In this document: one piece after another, positions 18,710-27,538 of the stretch | Position numbering within the stretch: position 1 is the stretch's first letter | Layout of the letters: each line of letters begins with the position of its first letter | NCBI GenBank assembly: GCA_019636695.1 | Contig: JAHBXD010000004.1 | Coordinates: 282,845 to 346,844, forward strand | Reading direction: 5' to 3' | From: Phycisphaeraceae bacterium | Lineage (GTDB): Bacteria > Planctomycetota > Phycisphaerae > Phycisphaerales > UBA1924 | Length of the DNA stretch: 64,000 nt | The notes under the pieces: generated by a model | Database searches by the model: none | What the model was told of the DNA's origin: nothing | The model's input: only the letters and a program-made list of their open reading frames with translations | Position numbers and translations under genes: made by a program

Positions 18710-21082
18710 TTACGGGCAGCCGAGGACGAAGATGTCGAGGAAGAAGAAAAAGTCGGCGGCGTCGATGACGCCATCAGGCACGCCGTAGGCAGGGTCGTTC
18801 GGATCGCTCGAACCGGTCAGGTCGGCGACGGCGAGGTTGCCGGAGGCGAACTGATCGAGGAAGTAGAAGAAGTCGGCCGCGTCAACGATGCCGTCGGGTA
18901 CGCCGTAGGCGGGGTCGTTGGCATCGCTTGAACCGCTGAGGTCGCCCGGGCATGGGCTGGCGCACGCGGCGATGCGCATGCTGATGGCATCGACTGCTGC
19001 TTCGACGACGGAGCCTGCGCCGAGGTCGCTGGCATGGAAGCGGATGCGCATCTGGTTGGTCGGGGCGACGTAGTCGGCGACGCGGAAGGTGCGGTAGTAC
19101 CAGCCGCCTTCGACTTCCGGCCCTGCGGGGCCGACGGTTTCGAGGTTGACCCAGGTCGAACCGCCGTTGTTGGAGATCTCGACGACGAAGATATCGGCGT
19201 AGGGAGAAGCGCCGAAGTTGTTGCTGTACCAGCGGGCGTAGGAAATGAAGGCTTCGCCGCCGGTGGCGTCCATGATTGGGCTGGTAAGGGTGGTGGTGCC
19301 GTCGTCAACGTCGGTGTTGCAGTTGTTGGCGCGGCTGTTGTTGGTGAGCCAGCACTGGCCCGAGCCGTCGAAGTCGGTCGGCGGGTCGCCGCGGTTGCAG
19401 ACCACGGGCACGCCGCGCGTCCACTGGCCGTCGGTGAGGCCGGGTGAGTTGGTGACGGTCCACCCGGGGTTGGTTTCGCAGTTGTCGTGGAAGGTGGGGT
19501 CGAAGGTGTCGGCCGAGAGGGCGTGGTGGCGATCTCCGCCCGGGCCGTTGGCGGGGCCGTAGTAGAAGGTTGAGCCATCGGCGGAAGCCGCGAAGTAGTA
19601 GGAGATGGGGTCGGCGCACTCGCCTCCGACGAGTTGGCCTTCGTAGGCCGAGCCGCCGAGGTGGGTGAGAAGGGATGACTGGACCGGTCCGCCGTTGATC
19701 GAGTAGTGGATGCGGCTGTGGGCAGGATTCGGAGCAAGGCCGTTGTCGATGATGTCAACACGCACGGTGGTGAGGCCGCCGGGCGAGACGATCTCGGGAA
19801 GGCCGAGGGGGTAATCGAAGAGGATTTCGACGGGGCAGGTAAGGTCGCACGTGCGCGAGGCAAGGTGCGGGAGCATGTCTTCATTGATGTTGCGCGGATG
19901 GAACTCCATGCGGAGGTTGCTCATGCCGCCGGAGCAGAGGTGGCAGTAGCTCATGATTGTGCCGTTTGGGGTCACGGAGCAGTCACCCGAGGCGCAGCCG
20001 TCGATCGGCGGATTCTTGTCGTGCGTATGGGGCGCGCCGAAGTTATGGCCCATTTCGTGGGCGACGACCATGAGGTCCCAGTTTTGCGGGTGGTTGTTCT
20101 GAATGGGATAGGGGAAGAAGCCGTTGAGGTTGGCGCTCAGGCCGTAGCCGAAGTTGGTGCAGATGGCGCTCAGCCAGGCGACACCGCCGCCGAGGTTGCG
20201 CCCGGAGAGGAAGTGGGCCAGGTCGCGATGAACAGAGGTCATGTTGGAGAGCCAGTAGTTTCGCCACTGGGTGAGCTGGGTGCTGGTGCTGGTTGCAGTC
20301 CAGGGGTCGTCGGACGTAAGCCAGAGGCGGGACCAGACGACGGTAAAGCGAGCATTGACGTCGCGGGTGTAGATAAAGCTGTTGGCGGCGAAAAGCGTCG
20401 CGATGTAGGCGTTGGCGGCATTCTGGTTGCCTGAGAATCGCAGAAGAAACTCGTGGTCGGTTTCGACGGCCATTTCAATGTTGCGGCAGGGCACGTTTTC
20501 GGGAACGGCCGCGCCGGCATCGGTGGGCATGGGTTGGTCGATGTCGTCAACTCCGCAGCGGTATTCATACCAGTTGATCGTGCCTTCGGGCAGATCTGAC
20601 AGGTTGTAAATGACGGTATCCAAGCCGAAGCCGTACTCGCCGCTGGTGATAATGTGGACTTTGCCGTCGTACTGCACGAAGCCGTTGTTGCCGTAGGGCG
20701 ACATGGAGAGGAAGACGCGGGAATCGGGATCGCCGACGACTTCACCCGAGAAGAGCACCATGTCGGGCCGAGGAAGTTCGCGCTCACCGAAGTTGTCGAC
20801 CGCGACGAGGCGCGCGTTGGGGGAATAGATCTCCATGCGCTGGACATTGAGATCGACCACTTGACCGTCGGAGAGGGTGAACTCGGTCAGTCGACCAGAG
20901 ATGAAATCTTTCGCCGCGACATACCGAGCACCGTCGAGCACCAGCACCTGCCCGTGTTCGTGGGCACGCAGGCGCGTAAGCGGAGAGCCCATTTCGTGCG
21001 GACCCGCCGCGGCCGTGCCGCAGGTGATGGCCATGGCGAGTGTGAGCGTACAGCCGCTGATGCGGCGAGCATCGAGGCGCAT
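18710..21082 (-). CDS. Secreted reprolysin-type zinc metalloprotease with dockerin-like tail
   Basis: 790 residues with a signal peptide (MRLDARRISGCTLTLAMAITCGTAAA). The zinc site HEMGHNFGAPHTHD, near residue 345, is the full HExxHxxGxxH of metzincins (M12 family), followed by a Met-turn-like SYCHLC. Upstream is a reprolysin-like propeptide region; downstream are beta-rich domains (around residues 430-700) and two dockerin-like repeats ending LGCP. It probably degrades proteins outside the cell. The Shine-Dalgarno (GGGAGGGG) lies within a hairpin (see 21090-21113). Terminator at 18648-18685. Confidence 0.9.
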   Translation of the reverse strand: MRLDARRISGCTLTLAMAITCGTAAAGPHEMGSPLTRLRAHEHGQVLVLDGARYVAAKDFISGRLTEFTLSDGQVVDLNVQRMEIYSPNARLVAVDNFGERELPRPDMVLFSGEVVGDPDSRVFLSMSPYGNNGFVQYDGKVHIITSGEYGFGLDTVIYNLSDLPEGTINWYEYRCGVDDIDQPMPTDAGAAVPENVPCRNIEMAVETDHEFLLRFSGNQNAANAYIATLFAANSFIYTRDVNARFTVVWSRLWLTSDDPWTATSTSTQLTQWRNYWLSNMTSVHRDLAHFLSGRNLGGGVAWLSAICTNFGYGLSANLNGFFPYPIQNNHPQNWDLMVVAHEMGHNFGAPHTHDKNPPIDGCASGDCSVTPNGTIMSYCHLCSGGMSNLRMEFHPRNINEDMLPHLASRTCDLTCPVEILFDYPLGLPEIVSPGGLTTVRVDIIDNGLAPNPAHSRIHYSINGGPVQSSLLTHLGGSAYEGQLVGGECADPISYYFAASADGSTFYYGPANGPGGDRHHALSADTFDPTFHDNCETNPGWTVTNSPGLTDGQWTRGVPVVCNRGDPPTDFDGSGQCWLTNNSRANNCNTDVDDGTTTLTSPIMDATGGEAFISYARWYSNNFGASPYADIFVVEISNNGGSTWVNLETVGPAGPEVEGGWYYRTFRVADYVAPTNQMRIRFHASDLGAGSVVEAAVDAISMRIAACASPCPGDLSGSSDANDPAYGVPDGIVDAADFFYFLDQFASGNLAVADLTGSSDPNDPAYGVPDGVIDAADFFFFLDIFVLGCP

Positions 21083-21532
21083 AGAACACCCCTCCCGAAG
21101 GACATTCGGGGGGCCGGGCCGGCGCCTCTGCCCGCCAATTCAAGACAGCCCCCAACGGTTCCCAATACGGCTGTGTTGTGAGGTGGTTTCCGGTCATATC
21201 CGAAAAATCGCATGTGAATCGTGCGGAATGATGAGACCTGTGCCCAGCAGGGGCAGTGCATTTCCGACACAAATCCCCAACAGGCGTGCCTCATGCTGTT
21301 GAGAGTTGCAGCGCAACTGAATTTATCGGTGCATGATGGTGGGGCCTGTCGCGCCGGTCCGCGGGAAGCGGTATTGGGGCGATGCACGTAGGCGATCACC
21401 CGATGGAACGATGCCTGTTGTTCGCGGCAGGGCAGCGGTCGGCCGATGGGAGAGGTGCGCGAAGACCGTGGTCTGTCACCCGAGGTTTGCCCGTCAAGAT
21501 CACGAAGCACATTCGGTTTGACGGACCCTCGA
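21083..21532. other. Long upstream region of the metalloprotease gene
   Basis: 450 bases between the metalloprotease start and the stop of the acetyltransferase gene. It contains the hairpin next to the ribosome binding site (21090-21113). Open frames here lack supported starts or domains. No clear -35/-10 pair was found. Confidence 0.4.
21090..21113 (-). promoter_or_regulatory. Hairpin covering the Shine-Dalgarno of the metalloprotease gene
   Basis: On the mRNA, a CCC-CCCGAA arm pairs with TTCGGG-(A)-GGG through nine base pairs and one bulge, with a 5-nt loop. The 3' arm contains the GGGAGGGG that would bind the ribosome, about 8 nt before the ATG. Confidence 0.5.
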
Positions 21533-22111
21533 TCACGCTTGATCCCGCATCGTTCGCGCGGGCCAGGTGAAGCGGGGCATCACCGCCGAGACCGGCAGAG
21601 TGGGTGCGGGCGGATCGGCCAAATCGTTCAGGCGTGTTCCGAAAATGAGGACATCAAGCCAGGTGTTCAACTTATACCCAGCATGCGGCATGCGCCCGAG
21701 TTCGTGCAGGCCGATGCGTCGATGCAGCGATTCGCTCGCGGGATTGGGCACGGCAACAAGCGCCACGGCAAGTCCGAACCCCTGCATCCGCAACATATCG
21801 AGCAATCGCGCATAGAGCGCGCGGCCGATGCCTCGGCCATGCTTGTCGGGGCGCACATACACCGTCAGTTCGACGGTCCAGTCATAGGCCTCGCGCCCGC
21901 GGAACGGCCCGCCCTTGGCAAAACCGAGAAATCCCGCCGCATCTTCGGCGATCAGCCAGGGATAGCGATCGCACTGCGCACGCCACTCCTGGACGATGGT
22001 GTGTGTTGTCGTGGTCGTCAAACCGAAATGCGCGGTCGAGCACGTGATCGCCCAGTTCACAATCGCGGTGACATCATCAAGATCACGCTCTTCAGCAAGA
22101 CGCACGTGCAT
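21533..22111 (-). CDS. GNAT-family N-acetyltransferase (phosphinothricin acetyltransferase-like)
   Basis: 192 residues. The beginning (MHVRLAEERDLDDVTAIVNWAI) and the acetyl-CoA-binding loop RPDKHGRGIGRALYARLLDML (motif A, R/Q-x-x-G-x-G/A) fit the GNAT fold. The order AIVNWAI, GFAKGGPFRGREAYDWTVELTVYV and NPASESLHRRIGLHELG matches the PAT/Bar subgroup. These enzymes acetylate small amines; the true substrate is not evident. The aat gene lies upstream on the same strand with a 63-nt gap, so the two could be cotranscribed. Confidence 0.88.
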   Translation of the reverse strand: MHVRLAEERDLDDVTAIVNWAITCSTAHFGLTTTTTHTIVQEWRAQCDRYPWLIAEDAAGFLGFAKGGPFRGREAYDWTVELTVYVRPDKHGRGIGRALYARLLDMLRMQGFGLAVALVAVPNPASESLHRRIGLHELGRMPHAGYKLNTWLDVLIFGTRLNDLADPPAPTLPVSAVMPRFTWPARTMRDQA

Positions 22112-22174
22112 GCGCGCTCCTCGAAACTCCGGCAGAGGCTGGGGTGCATCCCGGCCTTCCTGCCCACTGCGATA

Positions 22175-22843
22175 TCAAACGTTTTCGAACAAACCCCAGG
22201 TGACTTCCATGCCCACGGCCGCGCGGAGCATCCGGTGATACACGGCCCTGCGCCACAAGCGCACACCGAACTGCTCGAGGTGCGGGTTTGAAAACTGCAC
22301 ATCGAACAGGACGACCCCTCTTGATGCAAGATGGCGAACCAGCGCCACCAGACAGGCTTTGCTCGCGTTGGTTCCGCCGATCTCCGGTCGGCTGAACATG
22401 CTCTCCCCGGCGAAGAATCCACCGATGTGCACGCCGAAAATCCCTCCGACCAACCGGCGCGTCGAGCCATCAACCACCCACGCTTCGATGCTGTGGGCAT
22501 ATCCGGCATGGTGCAGCTCGTCATAGGCATGCATCAAGCGCGCGCCGATCCATGTCTGTTCGCTCACGCTTTCCGAGGGGCGTGCAGGTCGGCGCGGGGC
22601 GGCGCATGCCCGAACCACATCTGAAAACGCCTCATCGCTCGTCAGCACAAACCGCTTTTGCCGGAGTGTCGCCTCCAGCCGTCGCGGCACATGAAAGCCC
22701 TCGGCTTCGCACAAGGGCATGACCGCGCGCGGATCCGGGTCGAGAATATGGGTTTCTCCTGTCTCCGGATCGGTCATAGGGAAGCACCCGGAGGCATACA
22801 ACCCGATCATTCGGGCGACGCGCTCGTTGCTTCCCAATTCCAC
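22175..22843 (-). CDS. aat: Leucyl/phenylalanyl-tRNA--protein transferase
   Basis: Typical Aat sequence: MIGLYASGCFPMTDPETG near the N-terminus, SEQTWIGARLMHAYDELHHAGYAHSIEAW, GGIFGVHIGGFFAGESMF and LFDVQFSNPHLEQFG. The enzyme adds Leu or Phe to N-terminal Arg or Lys of proteins, marking them for ClpS/ClpAP. The start is set at GTG 22843 because AGGAG lies 7 nt upstream and the resulting 222 residues match the family. An ATG start further up would overlap the divergent gene at 22916, and ATG 22810 would cut into the conserved N-terminus. Confidence 0.9.
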   Translation of the reverse strand: MELGSNERVARMIGLYASGCFPMTDPETGETHILDPDPRAVMPLCEAEGFHVPRRLEATLRQKRFVLTSDEAFSDVVRACAAPRRPARPSESVSEQTWIGARLMHAYDELHHAGYAHSIEAWVVDGSTRRLVGGIFGVHIGGFFAGESMFSRPEIGGTNASKACLVALVRHLASRGVVLFDVQFSNPHLEQFGVRLWRRAVYHRMLRAAVGMEVTWGLFENV

Positions 22844-22915
22844 CGGGCGGCTCCTGTTCGACGCACCAACCCCTTTTTCTGCAGCGGGCGGGCGGATACA
22901 CAGTACGATGTGCTC

Positions 22916-23746
22916 ATGGAAGAGCGGGCATACCTGTCCGTGATACAGTGGGCCGAAGGGGCCTCCCATGACGATATCGTCCACGGTCTCGTCGCCGCGG
23001 CAGGCATCGATCCCCACCAGTCAAGGCTGATCGCCAGCCGCGGGTTCCCGGCGGTGGTCGCCCGCATTGACGCCCTGGTCGCTCAAGAGGTCGTGGCCTC
23101 ATTTCGCGATCTCGGGGTGTTGGCCTTTGCCCCTACACAGCACGAACTGGCCTCATTCCCGGAACCATTCCTTGCCAAGCGCCTGATTCCCGAGCAGGAA
23201 GGCGTATACCTCGTCGAGCCTTGGCGAGGCATGTCGACGGTATTGCATACCCGGGGGGTGTTCCAAATTGTTCGGGCGACCCTCCGGACGACGCAGAGGC
23301 AGGTAGTCATTGATGGTCCTCGGCAAGTTACGGCGTCGTCCAGAATGATGCGCCACCTCGGCAGCCGATTCTTCAGGGCTTTCCACGATACCGTCGGCGG
23401 CAGGCCCGGCCACATTTCCACGCGCATACAAACCACCGAAATGCTCGATGTCTATTTCCGGAACGGCGAGCGCATCCGCTTCAACGCCGACAAACTTAGT
23501 TTCGATGTCCTCGGCTCGGACAGGGGCTACAGCGACCGCGAGAACATGACCAAGCTCCTCGCCAAGCTCGCCGCACAGGCCCCCCAAGCCGTCGTCGATG
23601 AAAACTATGCTTCGTTCCGCTGCCCGCCCGAGTTCATCCGCGAGCACTCAAACGCTCGTGGAAGTCGAAATACGTCGGAGGCGCCCGCATTCGATTTTTA
23701 TTCGGTATGGGCGTATTGGCTCCATGCAGCTCGGCTTGGCGGTTGA
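22916..23746 (+). CDS. Conserved-looking protein of unknown function
   Basis: 276 residues from ATG 22916, starting MEERAYLSVIQWAEGASHDD, divergent from aat with a 72-nt gap. In-frame upstream ATGs run antisense into aat and were rejected. Two parts are visible: an alpha/beta-looking N-terminal region (residues 1-110) and a second region containing ARIDALVAQEVV and TRIQTTEMLDVYFRNGERIRFNADKL. No signal peptide, membrane helix or catalytic motif was recognised. Coding character (GC-rich third positions) is clear, so it is real, but I cannot name a family. Confidence 0.7.
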   Translation: MEERAYLSVIQWAEGASHDDIVHGLVAAAGIDPHQSRLIASRGFPAVVARIDALVAQEVVASFRDLGVLAFAPTQHELASFPEPFLAKRLIPEQEGVYLVEPWRGMSTVLHTRGVFQIVRATLRTTQRQVVIDGPRQVTASSRMMRHLGSRFFRAFHDTVGGRPGHISTRIQTTEMLDVYFRNGERIRFNADKLSFDVLGSDRGYSDRENMTKLLAKLAAQAPQAVVDENYASFRCPPEFIREHSNARGSRNTSEAPAFDFYSVWAYWLHAARLGG

Positions 23747-23799
23747 CGCGGTGAAAGAATCCGCCGCACGATCCAAACAATCCCCCGGGGGTACGGCCC

Positions 23800-24033
23800 A
23801 TGGATGAACGCTGGTTCCAAATCCTGCAGCAGCTGGTCGATGAAGACGTCCTTGTCCTGATTATTCTCGGGGGCGTCGCGATCGCGGCGATCGCGTTCAC
23901 CTCGATTTCGAGCATGGTGAAGTCAACCGCCCGCGAGCGCACGCGGCGCGAAATCGCCGCATACATCGCCGAGGGAACCATGACGCCCGAACAGGGCGAG
24001 CGTCTGATGCGTTCGGGCGAAACCGAAGATTGA
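23800..24033 (+). CDS. Small single-pass membrane protein (copy 1 of a tandem pair)
   Basis: 77 residues. One transmembrane helix (VLVLIILGGVAIAAIAFTSI, residues 18-37) is followed by a basic stretch and a short helix, RREIAAYIAEGTMTPEQGERLM, resembling SHOCT-like C-terminal helices. The next gene has the same build, and the stop of this one (TGA 24031-24033) abuts it. Function is unknown; the cytoplasmic tail may mediate oligomer or partner contacts. Confidence 0.65.
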   Translation: MDERWFQILQQLVDEDVLVLIILGGVAIAAIAFTSISSMVKSTARERTRREIAAYIAEGTMTPEQGERLMRSGETED

Positions 24034-24053
24034 TCCACACCGAGGGTGCATTC

Positions 24054-24323
24054 GTGCTGTACACATTTTTCGGCCAAACAGCGCTGCCCGCGTTCTCGCT
24101 GGCGCAACTGAGCAGCGACGACATCATCAAAGTGATTATTTTCTCGGGCGGCATTCTGGTCGCCCTTGTCGCCATCATCTTCGGCACGATCAGCTCGATC
24201 AGCAAGCGCCGCCAGACCGAAGAATCGCGCCGCGAACTGGCGGCCTATGTCGCCGAAGGATCGATGACTCCCGAAGATGCTGAACGCATCCTCAAGGCCG
24301 GCAAACCCAAGTGGGAATGCTGA
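24054..24323 (+). CDS. Small single-pass membrane protein (copy 2 of a tandem pair)
   Basis: About 89 residues from GTG 24054, which has GAGGG 7 nt upstream; a TTG at 24030 that overlaps the previous stop is the alternative. One transmembrane helix (IIKVIIFSGGILVALVAIIFG) is followed by SSISKRRQTEESRRELAAYVAEGSM-TPEDAERIL, the same tail as the preceding gene (about half the tail residues identical). The pair arose by duplication and probably works as hetero-oligomers. Confidence 0.65.
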   Translation: MLYTFFGQTALPAFSLAQLSSDDIIKVIIFSGGILVALVAIIFGTISSISKRRQTEESRRELAAYVAEGSMTPEDAERILKAGKPKWEC

Positions 24324-24344
24324 TCGACGACGTTCGCGGGACTA

Positions 24345-26453
24345 TCACCCCCCGGCGCGAATGGCCGTCGCCAGCCCGCGCAGTACTTCCGCGACGCTCC
24401 ATGCCTGCGATTGACAGCCGCGCGGTCTCTGCGGCTCGTCGCCGTCAAAAACCTCCGGAAGCATGCCGACATACCGCTCGTCAAGCTCGTCAACGAGCGT
24501 CTGAATTGCCCGACGGCCCTCATTGGCGCCCTTGGCCCCGTCGATCCGCACCAACGCGTCGACATACGCCCCGAGCAACCACGGCCACACCGTCCCGTTG
24601 TGATACGCCTCGTCACGTTGACGCAGCGGACCCTCAAATCGGCCGTGATATCCCGGGTCTCGCGGCGAAAGTGAACGCAACCCGTGCGGCGTTAGCAGAT
24701 GCTCGCGAACTACCGCCACCACCGAGCGCTGCTGCACGGGCGTCAGCGCCGAGTTCGGCAGACTGACCGCGAACAGTTGATTCGGACGGACCTCGGGCGA
24801 ACCGACCCACGCACCGGAATCGCGCCCGGGTTCGAGGCGGTCAAACAGACACCCCTCGCGTTCATTCCAGAAGAGTGTCTGAAGGCTGCGACCCGCCGCG
24901 GCGGCAATGGCCCGCCATTCCGCCGTGTGTCCGGAATGGATGGACTGCATCGCTTCGGCCAGGCTGAGCAGTCCGCTGTACCACAGGGCGTTCACCTCGA
25001 TGCATTTGCCCGGGCGCGGTGTGAAGCTGACGCTATCGCGCTTGGCGTCCATCCAGGTAAGTTGGGTCGTGCGGTCACCCGCGCGGATCAGCCCGTCCGA
25101 ACCGTCGAGGCCGATGCCGAAATCGGTACCCCGGCAATAGGCCTCGATGACTTCTTCGCAGGCCTGCCCGATTGTTCCCGACCAGATGCCCTCGTCTCCT
25201 GAGGCCTTCGCATACGCGCACGCAGCGTGTACGAACCACAACGAGGCGTCTACGGTGTTGTAATACGCGCTGCCGTCGCGGTCGTCGAAACGGTTGGGAA
25301 TGATGCCGTTGCGCCGGTTGGCCGCAAAAACTTCGAGCACCTTTCGGGCCTCTTCAAACCGCTGGGTCGTCAGGAAAAGCCCGGGAAGGGCGATCATCGT
25401 GTCTCGCCCCCAGTCGGCAAACCACGGATATCCGGCGATCACGCTCACTCCGGCATCGGCGTGACCCCCGTTGCCCGCGGCGACGGCTCGGCCCCGACGC
25501 ACGACGAAAGCATCGCTTGCACGAACCAGTGCGGCGAGGGATTGCTGATCCTGTACCGGCAGACGATCGCCGCCGCAGGCGACAATCGTCTTTCGTGTCA
25601 GTTCGGCCATGCGTCGATCGCGCATGCCGGCGTCGTCTTCGACAGCCCCGACCGGCATGGCATCGATCGAGGCATGCACGGTCAAAACACTCGTCCCACC
25701 GGCGGGCACCGTCGTCCAGTTGAATGCGCCAGGGCAGTACAGGTCTTCGACGTGGTCCTGCCCGCGATCAGCCTCCCACCAGTACGTCAGGTTGCGCCAC
25801 CAACACGGCTCGGGGGTAAAGCCCGCTTCCGGTGAGTGCATGTGCAGCCCCAGGTGCCGGTCGGTCACCACGCAGCCGTTGGGAAGACTGCGAAGCCGGA
25901 AACGAGGGGCGTTCGCCTCGTGCAGCAGCTCGTGAAAATCACCAAGCCGGATCAGCGGCCGAAGTTCGAGCCGCAGCGGCACCCCATGTCCGCGGGCGGC
26001 ATACCGCACAGCGATCGCATTACGCCCTTCGAACAGGTACACCATGCGCTCCAGCGAAACTTCGCCGAAGGCGGTTTCAAAAACATATCGCCACCGGCAT
26101 CCGAAATACCCCCGCTCAAAGCGCACCAGGTTCGGGTGCGTCCGAGGTTGCTCGGCCACACCCGTAAAGTGCAGCGGTGTGAGCGAGACGACGTCGGCGG
26201 TCGGAGAACCCGCGTCAATGACCAATCGTTCGTCAAAGGTTGTCAGCGCGTTGATGCGGTCGATCGGCGGGTGCATCGATGCGATCAGCAGGCCGTGATA
26301 CCGGCGCGTCGGCGTGCCGAGCACGGTGCCCATGCTGAAGCCGCCCAGGCCGTTGGTCAGCAGCCATTCCGTTTCAAGCGCCGTCTGACGAAGCGCCTCC
26401 CCCTCGCGACGAAAAAGGGCGGTCGCGCGATCGGCAGCAGCGGCAAGCGTCAT
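24345..26453 (-). CDS. Amylo-alpha-1,6-glucosidase / glycogen debranching-type enzyme
   Basis: The start at 26453 is favoured by AAGGAG upstream; an in-frame ATG at 26540 lacks one. The 702-residue protein has an N-terminal substrate-binding domain (ETEWLLTNGLGGFSMGTVLGTPTRRYHGLLIA) and a C-terminal (alpha/alpha)6 GH133-like domain: GYPWFADWGRDTMIALPGL, NTVDASLWFVHA, EVNALWYSGL and NGTVWPWLLGAYVDA. These enzymes hydrolyse alpha-1,6 branch points of glycogen in the cytoplasm. It converges on the small membrane protein genes (stop 22 nt away). Confidence 0.92.
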   Translation of the reverse strand: MTLAAAADRATALFRREGEALRQTALETEWLLTNGLGGFSMGTVLGTPTRRYHGLLIASMHPPIDRINALTTFDERLVIDAGSPTADVVSLTPLHFTGVAEQPRTHPNLVRFERGYFGCRWRYVFETAFGEVSLERMVYLFEGRNAIAVRYAARGHGVPLRLELRPLIRLGDFHELLHEANAPRFRLRSLPNGCVVTDRHLGLHMHSPEAGFTPEPCWWRNLTYWWEADRGQDHVEDLYCPGAFNWTTVPAGGTSVLTVHASIDAMPVGAVEDDAGMRDRRMAELTRKTIVACGGDRLPVQDQQSLAALVRASDAFVVRRGRAVAAGNGGHADAGVSVIAGYPWFADWGRDTMIALPGLFLTTQRFEEARKVLEVFAANRRNGIIPNRFDDRDGSAYYNTVDASLWFVHAACAYAKASGDEGIWSGTIGQACEEVIEAYCRGTDFGIGLDGSDGLIRAGDRTTQLTWMDAKRDSVSFTPRPGKCIEVNALWYSGLLSLAEAMQSIHSGHTAEWRAIAAAAGRSLQTLFWNEREGCLFDRLEPGRDSGAWVGSPEVRPNQLFAVSLPNSALTPVQQRSVVAVVREHLLTPHGLRSLSPRDPGYHGRFEGPLRQRDEAYHNGTVWPWLLGAYVDALVRIDGAKGANEGRRAIQTLVDELDERYVGMLPEVFDGDEPQRPRGCQSQAWSVAEVLRGLATAIRAGG

Positions 26454-26588
26454 CGAGAACGTCTCCTTCCACACCGGCAGTCTTCGTCGGCGGGTCCATC
26501 CCCCCGCCAGCAACCCCGGCCCGACCTCGCGCACGCGCACGAAGAGCCGATCAAGGCGTCCTCACCAAAGCACCATTCATCGGTCCCG

Positions 26589-27488
26589 TCAAGCCCCAGG
26601 CGTCAAACGGCAGCCCACAACAGCAATTCCCCGTAGTCTGCCCTTCCACTCCCCGAGCACGAACATGGTGCTCCCGCTCCCGCTCAGATGCACACGCCGA
26701 CCCGTCGCCTGTCCCACACGCTCCAGATCTGCCGCAAGTCGCGGCTCAACACGACACGCTGGTTCCAGCAGGTCATTGCGGAGTAAATCCTCCGCAATAG
26801 AGCCTGATACGGCATCGGCATGCATACCTGCCACGTCGAGCCTGGGTGAAAGGTGCCCCAGTTCGTCGAAAGCGCGATAAACCGCAGGCGTGGCGCACCC
26901 ATACGGCGGGATGAACACCGTGAGGGCATCGCGTGAACCAGCGATTCTCTCGACTTCGTCGCCGAACCCACGCACCAGCGCCGGCCGGGGAGGGACACCG
27001 GTCAACTGCGATACATCGTCATCGAGGAAGTACGCGACGTCGCTCCCGAGCCGCTGGCCGATCATGCGGAGTTCGGGCATCGAGAGCCCGAGGCTCAGCC
27101 GTGTATTTGCCAGCAGCAGTGCTCCCGCGGCGTTGCTCGACCCTCCCCCGAGTCCGCCCCCGACGGGTATGCGCTTGCGCAACGTCAGCTTGCCATGTAC
27201 CGGGCGGCCTATGGCCTCTCCGAGCGCATGCATTGCGCGAATGGTCAGGTCACGCTCCGGAGGCCAGTCCATGGGCGTCGGACGCGGCGCATCGGTCGCC
27301 CAGGCAAGGTCCAACTCCAATCGGCTCGCTCCGTCAGGGTCAAAATCGAGATCATCCGCGAGGTCGATCGCATGCATCCATGATTCGATCGGGTGCCACC
27401 CGGCTTGCGCAGAGGCGGCAGGCTCGGGCGGGCCGACCCACAACGCCAGGTTGATCTTGGCGTACGTCTTCACGCACTGCTTCCTCAT
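26589..27488 (-). CDS. ispE: 4-diphosphocytidyl-2-C-methyl-D-erythritol kinase
   Basis: 299 residues of the GHMP kinase superfamily. The N-terminus VKTYAKINLALWVG, the ATP loop PVGGGLGGGSSNAAGALLLAN and the C-terminal HLSGSGSTMFVLG are IspE hallmarks. It phosphorylates CDP-methylerythritol in the MEP isoprenoid pathway. The ATG at 27488 is used; a GTG five codons later with GAGGA upstream is an alternative start. It is divergent from the Nif3-family gene, with about 50 nt between the starts. Confidence 0.93.
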   Translation of the reverse strand: MRKQCVKTYAKINLALWVGPPEPAASAQAGWHPIESWMHAIDLADDLDFDPDGASRLELDLAWATDAPRPTPMDWPPERDLTIRAMHALGEAIGRPVHGKLTLRKRIPVGGGLGGGSSNAAGALLLANTRLSLGLSMPELRMIGQRLGSDVAYFLDDDVSQLTGVPPRPALVRGFGDEVERIAGSRDALTVFIPPYGCATPAVYRAFDELGHLSPRLDVAGMHADAVSGSIAEDLLRNDLLEPACRVEPRLAADLERVGQATGRRVHLSGSGSTMFVLGEWKGRLRGIAVVGCRLTPGA

Positions 27489-27538
27489 CCCGGCTTCATG
27501 CCGGGGTGCTCAAACGTACCATGCCTGTGGAGGCTCCC

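Noticed and set aside
21446..22291. 281-residue plus-strand ORF antisense to the acetyltransferase gene
   Set aside because: Shadow of a GNAT gene with clear motifs on the other strand.
25836..26636. 266-residue plus-strand ORF antisense to the glucosidase gene
   Set aside because: No domain or ribosome binding site; mirrors the coding frame of the debranching enzyme.
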